Source: G963701675 sp963701675 (GTDB lineage: Bacteria > Planctomycetota > Planctomycetia > Gemmatales > Gemmataceae). From it: a stretch of 64,000 bases of DNA. Below, piece after piece: positions 49,928-59,728 of the stretch. Position 1 is the stretch's first letter, and every line of letters starts with the position of its first letter. The stretch lies in assembly GCA_963701675.1 (NCBI GenBank), contig OY969623.1, positions 4,030,001 to 4,094,000 of the forward strand, read 5' to 3'. The notes below the pieces were generated by a model. That model had not been told where the DNA came from. It did no database searches and worked only from the letters and a program-made list of their open reading frames with translations. The position numbers and the translations under genes were made by a program.

Positions 49928-51513
49928 TTCTGCGGTGATGTATTGGCTTCGAGTCGTGTTGGATTGCTCGAGGCGATTTCCGGGGTGATGACTCGAGTTG
50001 CCGCGTCGTAAGCGAGTTTCGGGTACACCCCCAGCGCCAGTGTGACCGCGGCGCAGAGCCATAACGCGATGAGTCCTGGCAATGCGAGCCGATGTCTGAT
50101 CGGTCGAGCGGACGGGAAAAGATACATTTTCGCGAGAATTCGCAGGTAGTACCAGCCGCCGATCGCTGCGTTCACCACCAACAGAACGGCGAGCCAACGA
50201 AAGATCGTCGCCTGGGGACCGTCGATGGCCAAAGCGCCGGTGACCAGAAACAGCTTGCCCATGAAGCCCGCCGTCAAAGGAATTCCTATGAGGCTAAACA
50301 GAAACAACGCCATCAGGAGTGCGACGCCGGGATGACTCTGGCTAAGTCCGGCCAAATCATCGTCTGTCTCCACAGGCCGTTCGGGGGTGCTCAGGCTGGC
50401 AACGATCCCAAAGGCGCCGATCGTCATGGCACCATACGCAACCAAATAGAACATCACGGCCGGCACGCCGCCTGGCGCCTGAGTCGGCGGCGCGGCGATG
50501 GCCAGATGATGGGCCACCGCGACCCCCACCAACATGTAACCGGCGTGTGCGATGCTGGAGTAAGCGAGCAACCGCTTCAGATTGGTTTGCAACAGCGCCA
50601 GTACGTTCCCCAACAGCATCGTGACGGCCGCCAGAATCCAGAATAGGACGGAAAGCTGTTCGCCAAGAATCTGCGGGCCATCGACAACATCCAGACGCAC
50701 AAAACCCAAGATACGAAAGAGTGCGACGAACCCGGCCACCTTCGGAATGAACGCTAGTAGTGCGGCGCCGGTCGTAGGGGCGCCTTGATACACATCGGGG
50801 GCATAGTAATGGAACGGGACCATGGTGATCTTGTAACCTAGGCCCGCAACGACCATGAGGACCGCCACCAGAATGATCGCTCGCGAGCTTCCGCTTTCAT
50901 CCGGTTGTGTCAGACGCTCGACCAGGCCCGTCAAGTTCGTCGTGCCGCTCAGGCCATAGAGATAACTGAACCCAAAGAGCAACAATGCCGACGAAAACAC
51001 GCTGAGCAAAAAGTACTTCATTGCCGCTTCCTGCGAAGCGTGGTCGAATCGCGGCAGATAAAGCAGCACGTATGTCGGAATGCTTATCAGTTCCAGCGCG
51101 AGAAACAGCGTAACCAGCTCGTTGGCCGAACCGGCGAGGCACAAGCCCGCAACGATGAATAACAAACAGCCGTGATACTCGGCCGCGGATCGGTCGCTCA
51201 CTTCATCCCAACTAAGGAACACGAGGACGATGCCGCCGAGAATAGCAAGCCCTTTGGTAAATTGTGCCAGGTGATCTAACACGATCGGTGCAGCTAGAAG
51301 ATGTTCCAGAGAGCGTGCGACGCTCGGCCGCGGCCAATAGGCCAACACGGCGGCGGAAACGAGTGCCGTCAGAGCAAACACGGCCCAACCACTGCGGCGG
51401 CCTGGGAACGTGGCGCCGAGGAACAGCGCGCAACCCGCCGCTCCCAAAGCCAGCTCCGGCCCCAGGAGCGGCAGCGAATCCGTCAACGCGCGAATCAAAC
51501 TCTGTTCAGTCAC
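49924..51513 (-). CDS. nuoN: NADH-quinone oxidoreductase subunit N
   Basis: Proton-pumping antiporter-like subunit, 529 residues, with about 14 hydrophobic segments. The pump lysine and glutamate regions are visible (LFLALELISIPTYVLLYL; LLAYSSIAHAGYMLVGVAV). Last gene of the operon. GTG 51513 overlaps nuoM's stop by 8 bases. Confidence 0.93.
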   Translation of the reverse strand: MTEQSLIRALTDSLPLLGPELALGAAGCALFLGATFPGRRSGWAVFALTALVSAAVLAYWPRPSVARSLEHLLAAPIVLDHLAQFTKGLAILGGIVLVFLSWDEVSDRSAAEYHGCLLFIVAGLCLAGSANELVTLFLALELISIPTYVLLYLPRFDHASQEAAMKYFLLSVFSSALLLFGFSYLYGLSGTTNLTGLVERLTQPDESGSSRAIILVAVLMVVAGLGYKITMVPFHYYAPDVYQGAPTTGAALLAFIPKVAGFVALFRILGFVRLDVVDGPQILGEQLSVLFWILAAVTMLLGNVLALLQTNLKRLLAYSSIAHAGYMLVGVAVAHHLAIAAPPTQAPGGVPAVMFYLVAYGAMTIGAFGIVASLSTPERPVETDDDLAGLSQSHPGVALLMALFLFSLIGIPLTAGFMGKLFLVTGALAIDGPQATIFRWLAVLLVVNAAIGGWYYLRILAKMYLFPSARPIRHRLALPGLIALWLCAAVTLALGVYPKLAYDAATRVITPEIASSNPTRLEANTSPQN

Positions 51514-53146
51514 GATGGTGAAGGTTCTCTCGATCTTTGGCTGATTTCATCAAATCCGCGACAACCCCGATGTCGCGCTTTGCCGCATCAAGCACCGGTT
51601 GGGGGTAAACGCCGATCGCCACACAGAGCACCGCAATGGGAACGAGCGCCAGCAACTCCCGGCGCGTGAGGTCGTGAACCACGCCATGATGCGGCGGCTC
51701 CTTCACGGGGCCGAAAAAGACCCGCATCAGCATCGTCAACAAATACCACGCCCCCAAGACAATCCCGCTGGCGGCGACTGCCGTGAGAATAGGATCGCGC
51801 TGCGCCGCTCTTTCGGCATCGAAGATTCCCATAAGCACCAATGCTTCGCCGACAAACCCGTTCAATCCAGGCAACCCGACGCTAGTCAGACAAAAGAACA
51901 CCATGAACACACTCAATAGAGGAAGGCGGACGGCCATGCCGCCGTAGTCAGCCATCTTTCGGGTGTGGTAGCGCTCGTAGAGCATTCCGACGACCAAGAA
52001 CAATGCTCCGGTTGAAAGCCCGTGGTTGATCATCTGCAGTAATCCGCCCGTGATGCCCGTCGTGTTCAGTGCAAACAGGCCAACCATGCAGAAGCCCAAA
52101 TGGCTCACGCTCGAATACGCCACCAGCTTCTTGATGTCATCTTGTGCGAGCGCACATAGTGCGCCGTAAACGATGCCGACCACCGCAAGGGTTCCGATCA
52201 AGGGGACACCAAGACTTAGGCTCGCGTCCGGCGCCAACGGTAGGCAGAGCCGGAGAAAACCGTAAGAGCCGATCTTCAACAGCACGCCGGCAAGCAACAC
52301 GCTGCCGGCAGTTGGAGCTTCGACGTGGGCAAGCGGCAACCAGGTGTGGACGGGCACGAGCGGCACCTTGATGGCAAAGCCAACCGTGAGCGCAAGAAAC
52401 ACCCAGAACTGCACGGTGCGCCAGTAAGCGAAGTCCATCGGATCATTCGCAGTCCGACTCAACTGTTCGTTGACAATTGAAACGAGCCGTGGGATGGAGA
52501 ACGTCAGTGTGTTTTGATCGTGATAACATGCCAAAACCACGCCGAGCACGCCGAGGAGGGTAATCAAACTGCCTGCCAAGGTATAAATGAAGAATTTACG
52601 CGCGGCATAACGCCGTTGCGGCCCACCCCAAATCCCGATCAGAAAAAAGAGCGGCACCAGCGTCAGCTCAAAGAAGATGTAGAAGAGGATAATGTCGAAC
52701 GAAAGGAAAACGCCCAGCATGCCGGTTTCCAGGACCAGCAGCCAGGCGTAGTATTCGTTGGCCCGCTCTGTTATCGCGTGCCACGACACCAGAACCGACG
52801 GGACCAAAAGCAACGCCGCAAGCAGCACAAGCCAAACGTTGAGGCCGTCGATGCCGACGTAGAACTGGATCGACTCTTCCGGTCCGCTTCCGAGACGAAG
52901 CAATTCGTGCGTTGTGGCGAAGGAAGGCGCAAAAGTAGACGGCGTAGAACTCCCAGCCTGCGGCAACTCGAGTGTGGATTGCTGCTCGCAGAAATTGACG
53001 GCCAACATCACCGCCAGCGCTAGGGCAACCGTTGTCGTGAAAAGGGCGATCACACGGTTCAACGCGACACGGCTCGGACCGAGCGCCGCAACTATGGCGG
53101 CGCCGATTACCGGAATGGCCAAAAGGCAAAGAACGACGGTTTGCAT
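51506..53146 (-). CDS. nuoM: NADH-quinone oxidoreductase subunit M
   Basis: 546 residues, antiporter-like. FFELTLVPLFFLIGIWGG, PLVPVHTWLPLAHVEAPTAGS and DIKKLVAYSSVSHLGFCMVG are the diagnostic blocks. It is followed by nuoN with overlap; the upstream gap to nuoL carries a dispersed repeat. Confidence 0.94.
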   Translation of the reverse strand: MQTVVLCLLAIPVIGAAIVAALGPSRVALNRVIALFTTTVALALAVMLAVNFCEQQSTLELPQAGSSTPSTFAPSFATTHELLRLGSGPEESIQFYVGIDGLNVWLVLLAALLLVPSVLVSWHAITERANEYYAWLLVLETGMLGVFLSFDIILFYIFFELTLVPLFFLIGIWGGPQRRYAARKFFIYTLAGSLITLLGVLGVVLACYHDQNTLTFSIPRLVSIVNEQLSRTANDPMDFAYWRTVQFWVFLALTVGFAIKVPLVPVHTWLPLAHVEAPTAGSVLLAGVLLKIGSYGFLRLCLPLAPDASLSLGVPLIGTLAVVGIVYGALCALAQDDIKKLVAYSSVSHLGFCMVGLFALNTTGITGGLLQMINHGLSTGALFLVVGMLYERYHTRKMADYGGMAVRLPLLSVFMVFFCLTSVGLPGLNGFVGEALVLMGIFDAERAAQRDPILTAVAASGIVLGAWYLLTMLMRVFFGPVKEPPHHGVVHDLTRRELLALVPIAVLCVAIGVYPQPVLDAAKRDIGVVADLMKSAKDRENLHHRD

Positions 53147-53158
53147 TCAAATTTGATT

Positions 53159-53224
53159 CACCACAGAGACACAGAGAGCACAAAGGTCCGAGATTTTTCT
53201 TTGTGTCCTTCGTGTCTTTATGGT
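53159..53224. repeat. Dispersed imperfect inverted repeat, copy 2
   Basis: CACCACAGAGACACAGAG...CTTTGTGTCCTTCGTGTCTTTATGGT. It closely resembles the copy at 15363-15428 and lies between nuoL and nuoM. Confidence 0.65.
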
Positions 53225-53233
53225 CAATTCCTC

Positions 53234-53446
53234 TTACTGCGCAATAGCCCGAACCAATGCTACAAGGAACACCACCAAACCTAACACCATCGCCAACGCA
53301 TAAAACTGCACCAGGCCGTTCTGCATCGGCCGGAAGACGATTCCCACCAACCGAGGAACTTGCCCGGCAAGGTCCACCAGCCCGTCAAGCACGTAGAGAT
53401 CGAACACGCGACAAAGCTGAGCAAGCACCGAGAGCGGCCGGACCAC
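53234..53446 (-). CDS. nuoL: NuoL C-terminal end (second frame)
   Basis: The 70 residues VRPLSVLAQLCRVFDLYVLDG and FRPMQNGLVQFYALAMVLGL are the last helices of NuoL. The same frame upstream reads LTKFRFDEIYNGIVVRPL, joining it to the main gene at about 53500-53515. It should not be taken as a separate gene. Confidence 0.78.
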   Translation of the reverse strand: MVRPLSVLAQLCRVFDLYVLDGLVDLAGQVPRLVGIVFRPMQNGLVQFYALAMVLGLVVFLVALVRAIAQ

Positions 53447-53462
53447 TATCCCGTTGTAAATC

Positions 53463-55169
53463 TCATCGAATCGAAACTTCGTCAGTGAAAGTTGATAAAG
53501 ACCGTGTACCCTGCGCCAGTAATCCGGGCCATTCCGGCTTGGCGACGTACATCAAGTAAGCAATGAAAATCCCGCTCAGCGCAAACACGCTGCTGATCAA
53601 CATCATCCCCCAATGCAAGTGCGGGTCGGACAGTTGTCCCAGTCGTGGCGTCCGCGTCACCAGATTGCTGAACCAGTGTGTGAGCGGCCCTGCAATTCCC
53701 GCGAACACCGCGCCGACGGAAAGAACCATGAGCGGCATCGTCATGATTCCCGGCGATTCGTGTGCATGTTCCCCGGCTTCGGCTGGAATTCGAGTCTCTC
53801 CCCAGAATGTTCGAAAGTAACCGCGAAATGTATAGAACGCCGTCAGACCCGCCGTGACAAGGCCAACCACCCACAAGCCGAGGTAAATGGTTGCAAACTG
53901 CGGTTCGCGGCCGGCATCGAAGGCAACGCCGAGGATTTCGTCTTTGCTCCAAAAGCCGGAGAAAAACGGAAACCCCGAAAGAGCCAAGGCACCGCACAGA
54001 AACGCGACGTGAGTAACGGGCATGATTGCTCGCAAGCCGCTGAAGCGGCGCATGTCGATCACATTGCCCATCGCATGCATGACGCTCCCGGCAGAAAGGA
54101 AAAGCAACGCCTTGAAGAACGCGTGCGTGAACAAGTGGAAGATCGCGGCCACGACGGCTACAGTTGCCAACTCCGTCGTAATGCCACTTCCGAGGGCGAG
54201 AAACATGTAGCCGAGTTGGCTAATGGTGGAATAAGCCAAGACACGTTTGAGGTCGTTTTGCGTGAGCGCAATGAGGGCGCCCAACAGGGCGGTGAACGCG
54301 CCGATCACGGCGACGACAACTAACGTACTGGGGACGAGAGTAAACAACGGCATGCAGCGCGCAACCATGTACACGCCGGCGGTGACCATCGTTGCCGCGT
54401 GAATCAGCGCGCTCACGGGTGACGGTCCTTCCATGGCGTCGGGCAGCCAGACGTGCAACGGGAACTGCGCCGACTTCCCCACGGCGCCGCAAAACAGCAA
54501 CAAGCAAATCCAGGTGAGCGCCGTTGTTCCAATATTCCCGGCGTTGTTGAAGACATCGTCGTAATCAAGGTGATGCTTGCTCTCGATCCAAAGCAGAATG
54601 ATGCCGAGGATGAATCCCAAATCGCCGATCCGTGTGACTAAAAATGCCTTGCGCGCCGCCGCCGCGGCCGAGGGCTTCGTAAACCAGAATCCCACCAGCA
54701 AATAGCTGCAAACGCCGACTCCTTCCCAGAAGGCATAGAGCAAAATGAAGTTGTTTGCCAGAACCAGTCCCGTCATCGAGAACACAAAAAGCGAGATCTC
54801 GGCGAAGTAGCGCGCGTACCCAGGATCGCCGTGCATGTAACCGGCGGAGTATATCGCAATGAAGGTTGCGACAAACGTCACGGTTACCAGCATGATCGCC
54901 GTCAGCGCATCGGCCCTTAGCGAAAACCCGACGTCGACATCATGGATTTGGAACCACGTGTAAGAGCACGTCGTCGCTTCGAACCCGACAGGAGCTTTGG
55001 CGACTTCCATCAACACTATTAACGATAGCGCGCACGAAACGGCGATGGCCAGGATGCAGGGCCAGTGGCTTTGCCCGCGCAGGCCGCGCGGCCCGAGCAA
55101 TGCAATCAGGACGCTGGCGGCGAGCGGCAGCGCCGGGATCAACCAAAGATGGTCCATCACGTTAAACAC
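53463..55169 (-). CDS. nuoL: NADH-quinone oxidoreductase subunit L, main part (frameshifted near the end)
   Basis: 568 residues in this frame. FWEGVGVCSYLLVGFWFTKPSA, KSAQFPLHVWLPDAMEGPSPVSALIHAATMVTAG (split in two blocks), LKRVLAYSTISQLGYM and HAFFKALLFLSAGS are the NuoL pump. The last residues after KPEWPGLLAQG are out of register; the true end is in another frame. GTG 55169 has AGGAG 7 bases upstream and overlaps nuoK. Confidence 0.92.
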   Translation of the reverse strand: MFNVMDHLWLIPALPLAASVLIALLGPRGLRGQSHWPCILAIAVSCALSLIVLMEVAKAPVGFEATTCSYTWFQIHDVDVGFSLRADALTAIMLVTVTFVATFIAIYSAGYMHGDPGYARYFAEISLFVFSMTGLVLANNFILLYAFWEGVGVCSYLLVGFWFTKPSAAAAARKAFLVTRIGDLGFILGIILLWIESKHHLDYDDVFNNAGNIGTTALTWICLLLFCGAVGKSAQFPLHVWLPDAMEGPSPVSALIHAATMVTAGVYMVARCMPLFTLVPSTLVVVAVIGAFTALLGALIALTQNDLKRVLAYSTISQLGYMFLALGSGITTELATVAVVAAIFHLFTHAFFKALLFLSAGSVMHAMGNVIDMRRFSGLRAIMPVTHVAFLCGALALSGFPFFSGFWSKDEILGVAFDAGREPQFATIYLGLWVVGLVTAGLTAFYTFRGYFRTFWGETRIPAEAGEHAHESPGIMTMPLMVLSVGAVFAGIAGPLTHWFSNLVTRTPRLGQLSDPHLHWGMMLISSVFALSGIFIAYLMYVAKPEWPGLLAQGTRSLSTFTDEVSIR

Positions 55170-55593
55170 GACCCATCTCCTGTGGCCGTGTCGGCTCGAT
55201 TCCGGCTGGGGTCAGCCGAGGCAAAGCCGGTTCCGCCGGCGGTGGTTCGAGAGGCTCTGTATCCACCGTGGCGTCAAGGCCCGACTCGCGCAGGTCTTGC
55301 CAGACACTCACGTCCAACGAATGGCGCGTTCGAAAGAGCATGAGCACGAGAGCCAACGCAATCGCCGCCTCGCAAGCGGCGACGGTCAGCAGGAACAAGA
55401 CGAACACCTGTCCCTGGAGGTTTCCACGGAATCGCGCAAAGGCAACGAAGTTGACCGCCACGCCTTGCAGCATCATCTCGGCCGAGAGAAACATGACGAT
55501 GAAATTGCGCCGTGTCAGGAAGCCGATCATGCCCAAGACGAACAGCATGGCGCCGACCACCAGATAGTTTTGTAGACTCGCAGTCGGGGTCAT
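55162..55593 (-). CDS. nuoK: NADH-quinone oxidoreductase subunit K with a C-terminal extension
   Basis: Three membrane helices: NYLVVGAMLFVLGMIGFLTR, NFIVMFLSAEMMLQGVAVNF (conserved Glu) and FLLTVAACEAAIALALVLML (second Glu). The core is the usual 100 residues; a further 40-residue Pro/Glu-rich soluble tail (LEPPPAEPALPRLTPAG) is extra. Confidence 0.93.
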   Translation of the reverse strand: MTPTASLQNYLVVGAMLFVLGMIGFLTRRNFIVMFLSAEMMLQGVAVNFVAFARFRGNLQGQVFVLFLLTVAACEAAIALALVLMLFRTRHSLDVSVWQDLRESGLDATVDTEPLEPPPAEPALPRLTPAGIEPTRPQEMGRV

Positions 55594-56294
55594 CGCATCC
55601 TCTCCGAACGTCGACCCGCGATTACGATGGCGCCAACTGTCGCGACAAGAAGCAGCGTGCCGCCAAGTTCCACTGGAATCAAATACTCGGTGAAAAGGGT
55701 CCGACCCAACGCTGCCACGTTCTCGGCCGGCAAATGCCGTGGCGGTTCATTCGCCATCGGCGCGGCGAGCATTCCCGGCTGAGCAGGATCGAAATGCCGG
55801 CTCAACACGTAGAGCAAGGTGCCGAGCAACACGAAGCCGGCCATGACCGATAACAACGGCTCACGGGAGCGTGCGTCGGCATTCGAAAGTCCGGCCTGTT
55901 GCGCCAGCATGATGACGAACAGAAACGTCACGACGATGGCGCCTGCGTACACAATGATGGTAGCCGCCATCAGAAACGGGGCCGCTTGCAGCAGGAACAA
56001 CCCGCACGTACTTAGCACCACCAGCGCGAACGACAATGCGGCATGAACGGGATTTCGCTGCGTGATAAGCAGACCACCTGAAATGACTGCAAGCCCGGCG
56101 AAGGCATAGAAAAGGACGGTCTCGGGGTCGAAGGCGCGCGGCCGAATCAACAACCAGCCGGCCGACACGAGCGCAGCTCCTGCCAAAGCGGAACCGATGG
56201 CGCGGTTGATCGGCCGGGGCCGCGGCAACAGCAAGTAAACGGCCGCGAGCCCCGTCAGCATCGGCAGGGCAACTGTCGTAAGAAATGAAGTCAT
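55590..56294 (-). CDS. nuoJ: NADH-quinone oxidoreductase subunit J
   Basis: 234 residues with five or six membrane segments. NPVHAALSFALVVLSTCGLFLL and IIVYAGAIVVTFLFVIML are the conserved helices. ATGA overlaps with both neighbours. Confidence 0.92.
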   Translation of the reverse strand: MTSFLTTVALPMLTGLAAVYLLLPRPRPINRAIGSALAGAALVSAGWLLIRPRAFDPETVLFYAFAGLAVISGGLLITQRNPVHAALSFALVVLSTCGLFLLQAAPFLMAATIIVYAGAIVVTFLFVIMLAQQAGLSNADARSREPLLSVMAGFVLLGTLLYVLSRHFDPAQPGMLAAPMANEPPRHLPAENVAALGRTLFTEYLIPVELGGTLLLVATVGAIVIAGRRSERMR

Positions 56295-56863
56295 CTTGTT
56301 TCGGGCGCCACTTCCGACGCCGGGCCGAGTTTTCCTGCGAGGGTGCGGATTGGGTCGGTCCCTGCCTTGGTAGTTTGATCGAATACGCTGAGCAGTTTTT
56401 CTTTGTCGAAGATCATTTCTTCACGACTGAGTCCCGTTAGATCGTAAAGCGACGTTAACTCGATCGCATCAACCGGACATGCCTCTTCGCACATGCCGCA
56501 ATAGATGCAGCGCAATTCGTCGATGGCAAAAGTTTCCGGGTATTTCTCTCGATCCGGCCAGGGCGACGGCGCCGCAATGATGTCGATGCAGCGCGCCGGG
56601 CACGCCGTGGCGCACATGTAACACGCAACGCACTTCACCCGCCCGTCTTCGTCGCGGTTGAGCCGGTGCACGCCGCGATAGTTCGGCGGCAAAACCGGAC
56701 GTTCCTCCGGAAATTCCACGGTCAAGTCCGTGCCGCCGATAGTGCGCATCATGTGTTTCGTCGTCGTGGCAAGCCCGTCGGCCAACGTGGGAAGATAGAG
56801 CTTTTCGAAAAACCGCAACCGCGGCGGCTCGACCCAGCGAATGTCGCGTTCTCGTAAGGGCAT
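56291..56863 (-). CDS. nuoI: NADH-quinone oxidoreductase subunit I (two [4Fe-4S] clusters)
   Basis: 190 residues, 2x ferredoxin domain: CVACYMCATACPARC and CIYCGMCEEACPVDAIE. It passes electrons to the quinone site via subunit B. ATG 56863 lies 5 bases after the true nuoH stop. Confidence 0.94.
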   Translation of the reverse strand: MPLRERDIRWVEPPRLRFFEKLYLPTLADGLATTTKHMMRTIGGTDLTVEFPEERPVLPPNYRGVHRLNRDEDGRVKCVACYMCATACPARCIDIIAAPSPWPDREKYPETFAIDELRCIYCGMCEEACPVDAIELTSLYDLTGLSREEMIFDKEKLLSVFDQTTKAGTDPIRTLAGKLGPASEVAPETR

Positions 56864-56868
56864 ACCGA

Positions 56869-58028
56869 TTACCTCGCCAGAGCCTCGGCTCGATAGGGGC
56901 GCGGCGCCGCGCCGGTTGTAATGCCGCCCACATACCCACTCCGATGAGTACCAAAACCGACAACGGCAGTAAGACCCAGCGCCAATAACTTGGATCGAGC
57001 CGGTTTGCGTAGATCAATTGTTCCAACACCATGACCGCGACCAGATTGACCAGAGCAAGCGGAATGAGAACACGCCACGCCATTCCCATGAGTTGGTCGA
57101 ATCGGAAACGCGGCAGCGTCCAGCGGACGAACATGTAAAAGAGAATAAAGATCGCCGCTTTCGCCCAGATCACCACGAGTTTGAGTGCCACGGCCAGCCA
57201 GCCGCTCTCAGGAATGCCCGGGAAGTGCCACCCGCCTAAGAACAGGATGGCCATCAGGAAGCTCGTCGTAATCATGTGCGTGTATTCGCCCAGGAAAAAC
57301 AGCGCGAACTTTAACGCGCTGTACTCCGTGTGGTAACCACCCACGAGTTCTTGCTCGGCTTCCGGCAAATCGAAGGGAAGTCGGTTGCATTCGGCAAAAG
57401 CGCTAACCATGAAGAGCAGAAAGCCGAGTGGTTGAAAGAAAATGTTCCAACCCCATTCGGTCTGATGAGCGATGATCTTTTCGAGATTCAACGAGCCGGT
57501 CAGCAGCACCACGCCCAACACCGACATTCCCATCGGGATTTCGTAACTGACGAGTTGGGCGCTGGAGCGGAGCGCGCCGATGAAACTGTACTTGTTGTTC
57601 GATGCCCAGCCGCCCAGGATGATTGCGTAGACCGTCAGACTAGTCACCGCAAAAATCAAGACGATGCCGACGTCGACATTGGGCGCTATCACGAATCCAT
57701 AGGCGCCGGGATCGGAACCGGCAACGGTTGGCCCGAACGGCACGACGGCGAATGCGAAGAGTGCAGTAATGGCGGCAATTGATGGCGCCGCAATATAGAG
57801 CAGCTTGTCCGCGCGTGCCGGAATCACGTCTTCTTTGAAAAGGAACTTGAGGCCGTCGGCGATCGGTTGCAGCAACCCGCCCGGCCCGACGCGATTCGGA
57901 CCGACACGATCTTGCATCCACGCTGCGACCTTGCGCTCCAGGAGAATCAAGTACGCATCGATGCCCAGAATGACGCCCATGATGGCGACGATGGTAAGCA
58001 GCGTGATGAGCAATTGGTCCGGGTTCAT
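56869..58028 (-). CDS. nuoH: NADH-quinone oxidoreductase subunit H, frameshifted near its 3' end
   Basis: Eight-helix quinone-module subunit. ERKVAAWMQDRVGPNRVGPG, FAECNRLPFDLPEAEQELVGG and FYMFVRWTLPRFRFDQLM are diagnostic. The long frame runs past the natural end to 56469 inside nuoI. The expected C-terminus GGITTGAAPRPYRAEALAR, with a stop at 56869-56871, is in another frame, so one shift near 56920-56945 is needed. Confidence 0.9.
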
Positions 58029-58034
58029 CTCACG

Positions 58035-59681
58035 CTACCTCGATTCCAAATGCACGCCGTCCGGCGGCAGGTCGCCGTCGCCAAGCGGCGCGAAGTATGG
58101 AACTTCCTGTGCGAGCTCCGCTCGAATCGTGGCGGCATGCAAAAGTCCCCGGCGACCAAGCAAGTCCAGGAATACTTGGCCATCGGTTCGTGCTTCACGA
58201 AGCGGTCGAACCGCGGGATGAATCGCCTGAGCCAGCCCGGCATGATTCACGAACGTGCCGTCCTTTTCTGCAAAGCTTGCCGCCGGCAGTACGTAGCGGG
58301 CAACGGCATCGAGCGGCGTCGCAAACAAATCATGCACGGCCACCAGGGCCACACGGCGAAAAGCCGCGGCTTGCGTCTCTGTAATCCAGCTCCCGGCGTG
58401 CGGTGGGTATCCGGCCGCCACATAAACCGCCTTAAAGCGGCCTTCACTGGTGGAGCGCACGATTTCGTCGAAACCGAGCACGCTGCCCTGGAAGTGCCGC
58501 AAAATTTCCGTGACGCCGCGACGGTTCGGGCATTTTTCCGCGCGGATGGTGAACTTCACCGGCTCCACCGGTTCGCCCCGCCGATTCTTCGGGTAGGTAT
58601 CATCCTTGCCGGCGACCGGAATCGGACCCAAGGCAAGGACGGCTCGCGGTGTCAGCCCCTTCAAGTATTTGGCAAGGAGGTATGCCTCTTCACATGTCAG
58701 GAACGGCGAAAACACACCCGCGATCATCGCCTCATCGCGCGCGGCTTGTTCGAAATCGTGGCGCAATTGCGGGAGTAATTCGTCGTACGGCGTGTTCTTC
58801 TGAATCTCATTCAGCCGTTGCAGCGGCCGGCGGAGGCGGTTTTCGGCGTTGACGTAATGGAAACCAAAGCGTCCTTCGTCGCACATGAAATACCCTTGGG
58901 CCTTGGGATTCTCACGCGGCCGAAGGCGATAAACAATGTCCTTGTTCTGATCAACAAAAATGCTGCAACCCGTGCTGCAATCTGCACAAACGCTTTCTTC
59001 CGACTTCAAATACCACACACGCTGTTTGTAGAGAAAATCCTTGTTACAAAGAGCGCCCACCGGGCAGATGTCCACCACATTGCCGGCGAGCTTGTTGTTG
59101 CACGGCTCGCCGGGAAAGATGTCGATTTCCGAATGATTGCCGCGATTGACGACCTGAAGCTCGGCCGTGCCGCTAATCTCGCGCGTGAAACGGACACAGC
59201 GCGAGCACATGATGCAGCGGTCGGTGAAAAGCGCGATGCGCTCGCCGATGTCGGGTTTGTTCGGCGGCTGATTCTTGTCGTCGATCATCCGGCTTTCCGA
59301 CCGGCCAAATCGATAGCTGTAATCCTGAAGAAGGCATTCACCCGCCTTGTCGCAAACCGGACAATCGAGCGGATGATTGAGCAGCAGCCCTTCCAGCGTC
59401 TGCTGTTGTGCGGCAACCGCCTTGGGACTGTTGGTGATGACGACGGCGCCATCGCGTGCCGGCGTCTGGCATGCGGGAACGACCTTGGGCTGCAAGACGG
59501 GCTTGCCGTCCTTCATCTCGCCTGCTTCGACGAGGCACATCCGACAACTTGCCACTACGGTGAGCGCGGGATGCCAGCAGTAGTGCGGGATGAATACGCC
59601 GGCTTTGAGAGCGGCTTGGACGAGGTTCAGCTTCTCGTTGCCGATGTCAACCGGTTTGTCGTTAACGTATACGACAGCCAT
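58035..59681 (-). CDS. nuoG: NADH-quinone oxidoreductase subunit G, short form
   Basis: 548 residues from ATG 59681 (GGGAGAG upstream); an earlier in-frame start at 59711 lacks a site. The [2Fe-2S] ligands are HYCWHPALTVVASCRMC and C in VPACQTPA. Then CPVCDKAGECLLQ, CIMCSRCVRF, CPVGALC and CADCSTGC give the [4Fe-4S] clusters. The molybdopterin-like C-terminal domain is truncated compared with the 900-residue E. coli form. Confidence 0.92.
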   Translation of the reverse strand: MAVVYVNDKPVDIGNEKLNLVQAALKAGVFIPHYCWHPALTVVASCRMCLVEAGEMKDGKPVLQPKVVPACQTPARDGAVVITNSPKAVAAQQQTLEGLLLNHPLDCPVCDKAGECLLQDYSYRFGRSESRMIDDKNQPPNKPDIGERIALFTDRCIMCSRCVRFTREISGTAELQVVNRGNHSEIDIFPGEPCNNKLAGNVVDICPVGALCNKDFLYKQRVWYLKSEESVCADCSTGCSIFVDQNKDIVYRLRPRENPKAQGYFMCDEGRFGFHYVNAENRLRRPLQRLNEIQKNTPYDELLPQLRHDFEQAARDEAMIAGVFSPFLTCEEAYLLAKYLKGLTPRAVLALGPIPVAGKDDTYPKNRRGEPVEPVKFTIRAEKCPNRRGVTEILRHFQGSVLGFDEIVRSTSEGRFKAVYVAAGYPPHAGSWITETQAAAFRRVALVAVHDLFATPLDAVARYVLPAASFAEKDGTFVNHAGLAQAIHPAVRPLREARTDGQVFLDLLGRRGLLHAATIRAELAQEVPYFAPLGDGDLPPDGVHLESR

Positions 59682-59728
59682 GCACTCTCCCACGCCACGA
59701 CGAGTCATCAAATCTTGAGAATCGTTAC

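Noticed and set aside
56469..56868. Extension of NuoH into nuoI
   Set aside because: The sequence is out-of-frame nuoI; the normal NuoH end is found in the other frame at 56869.
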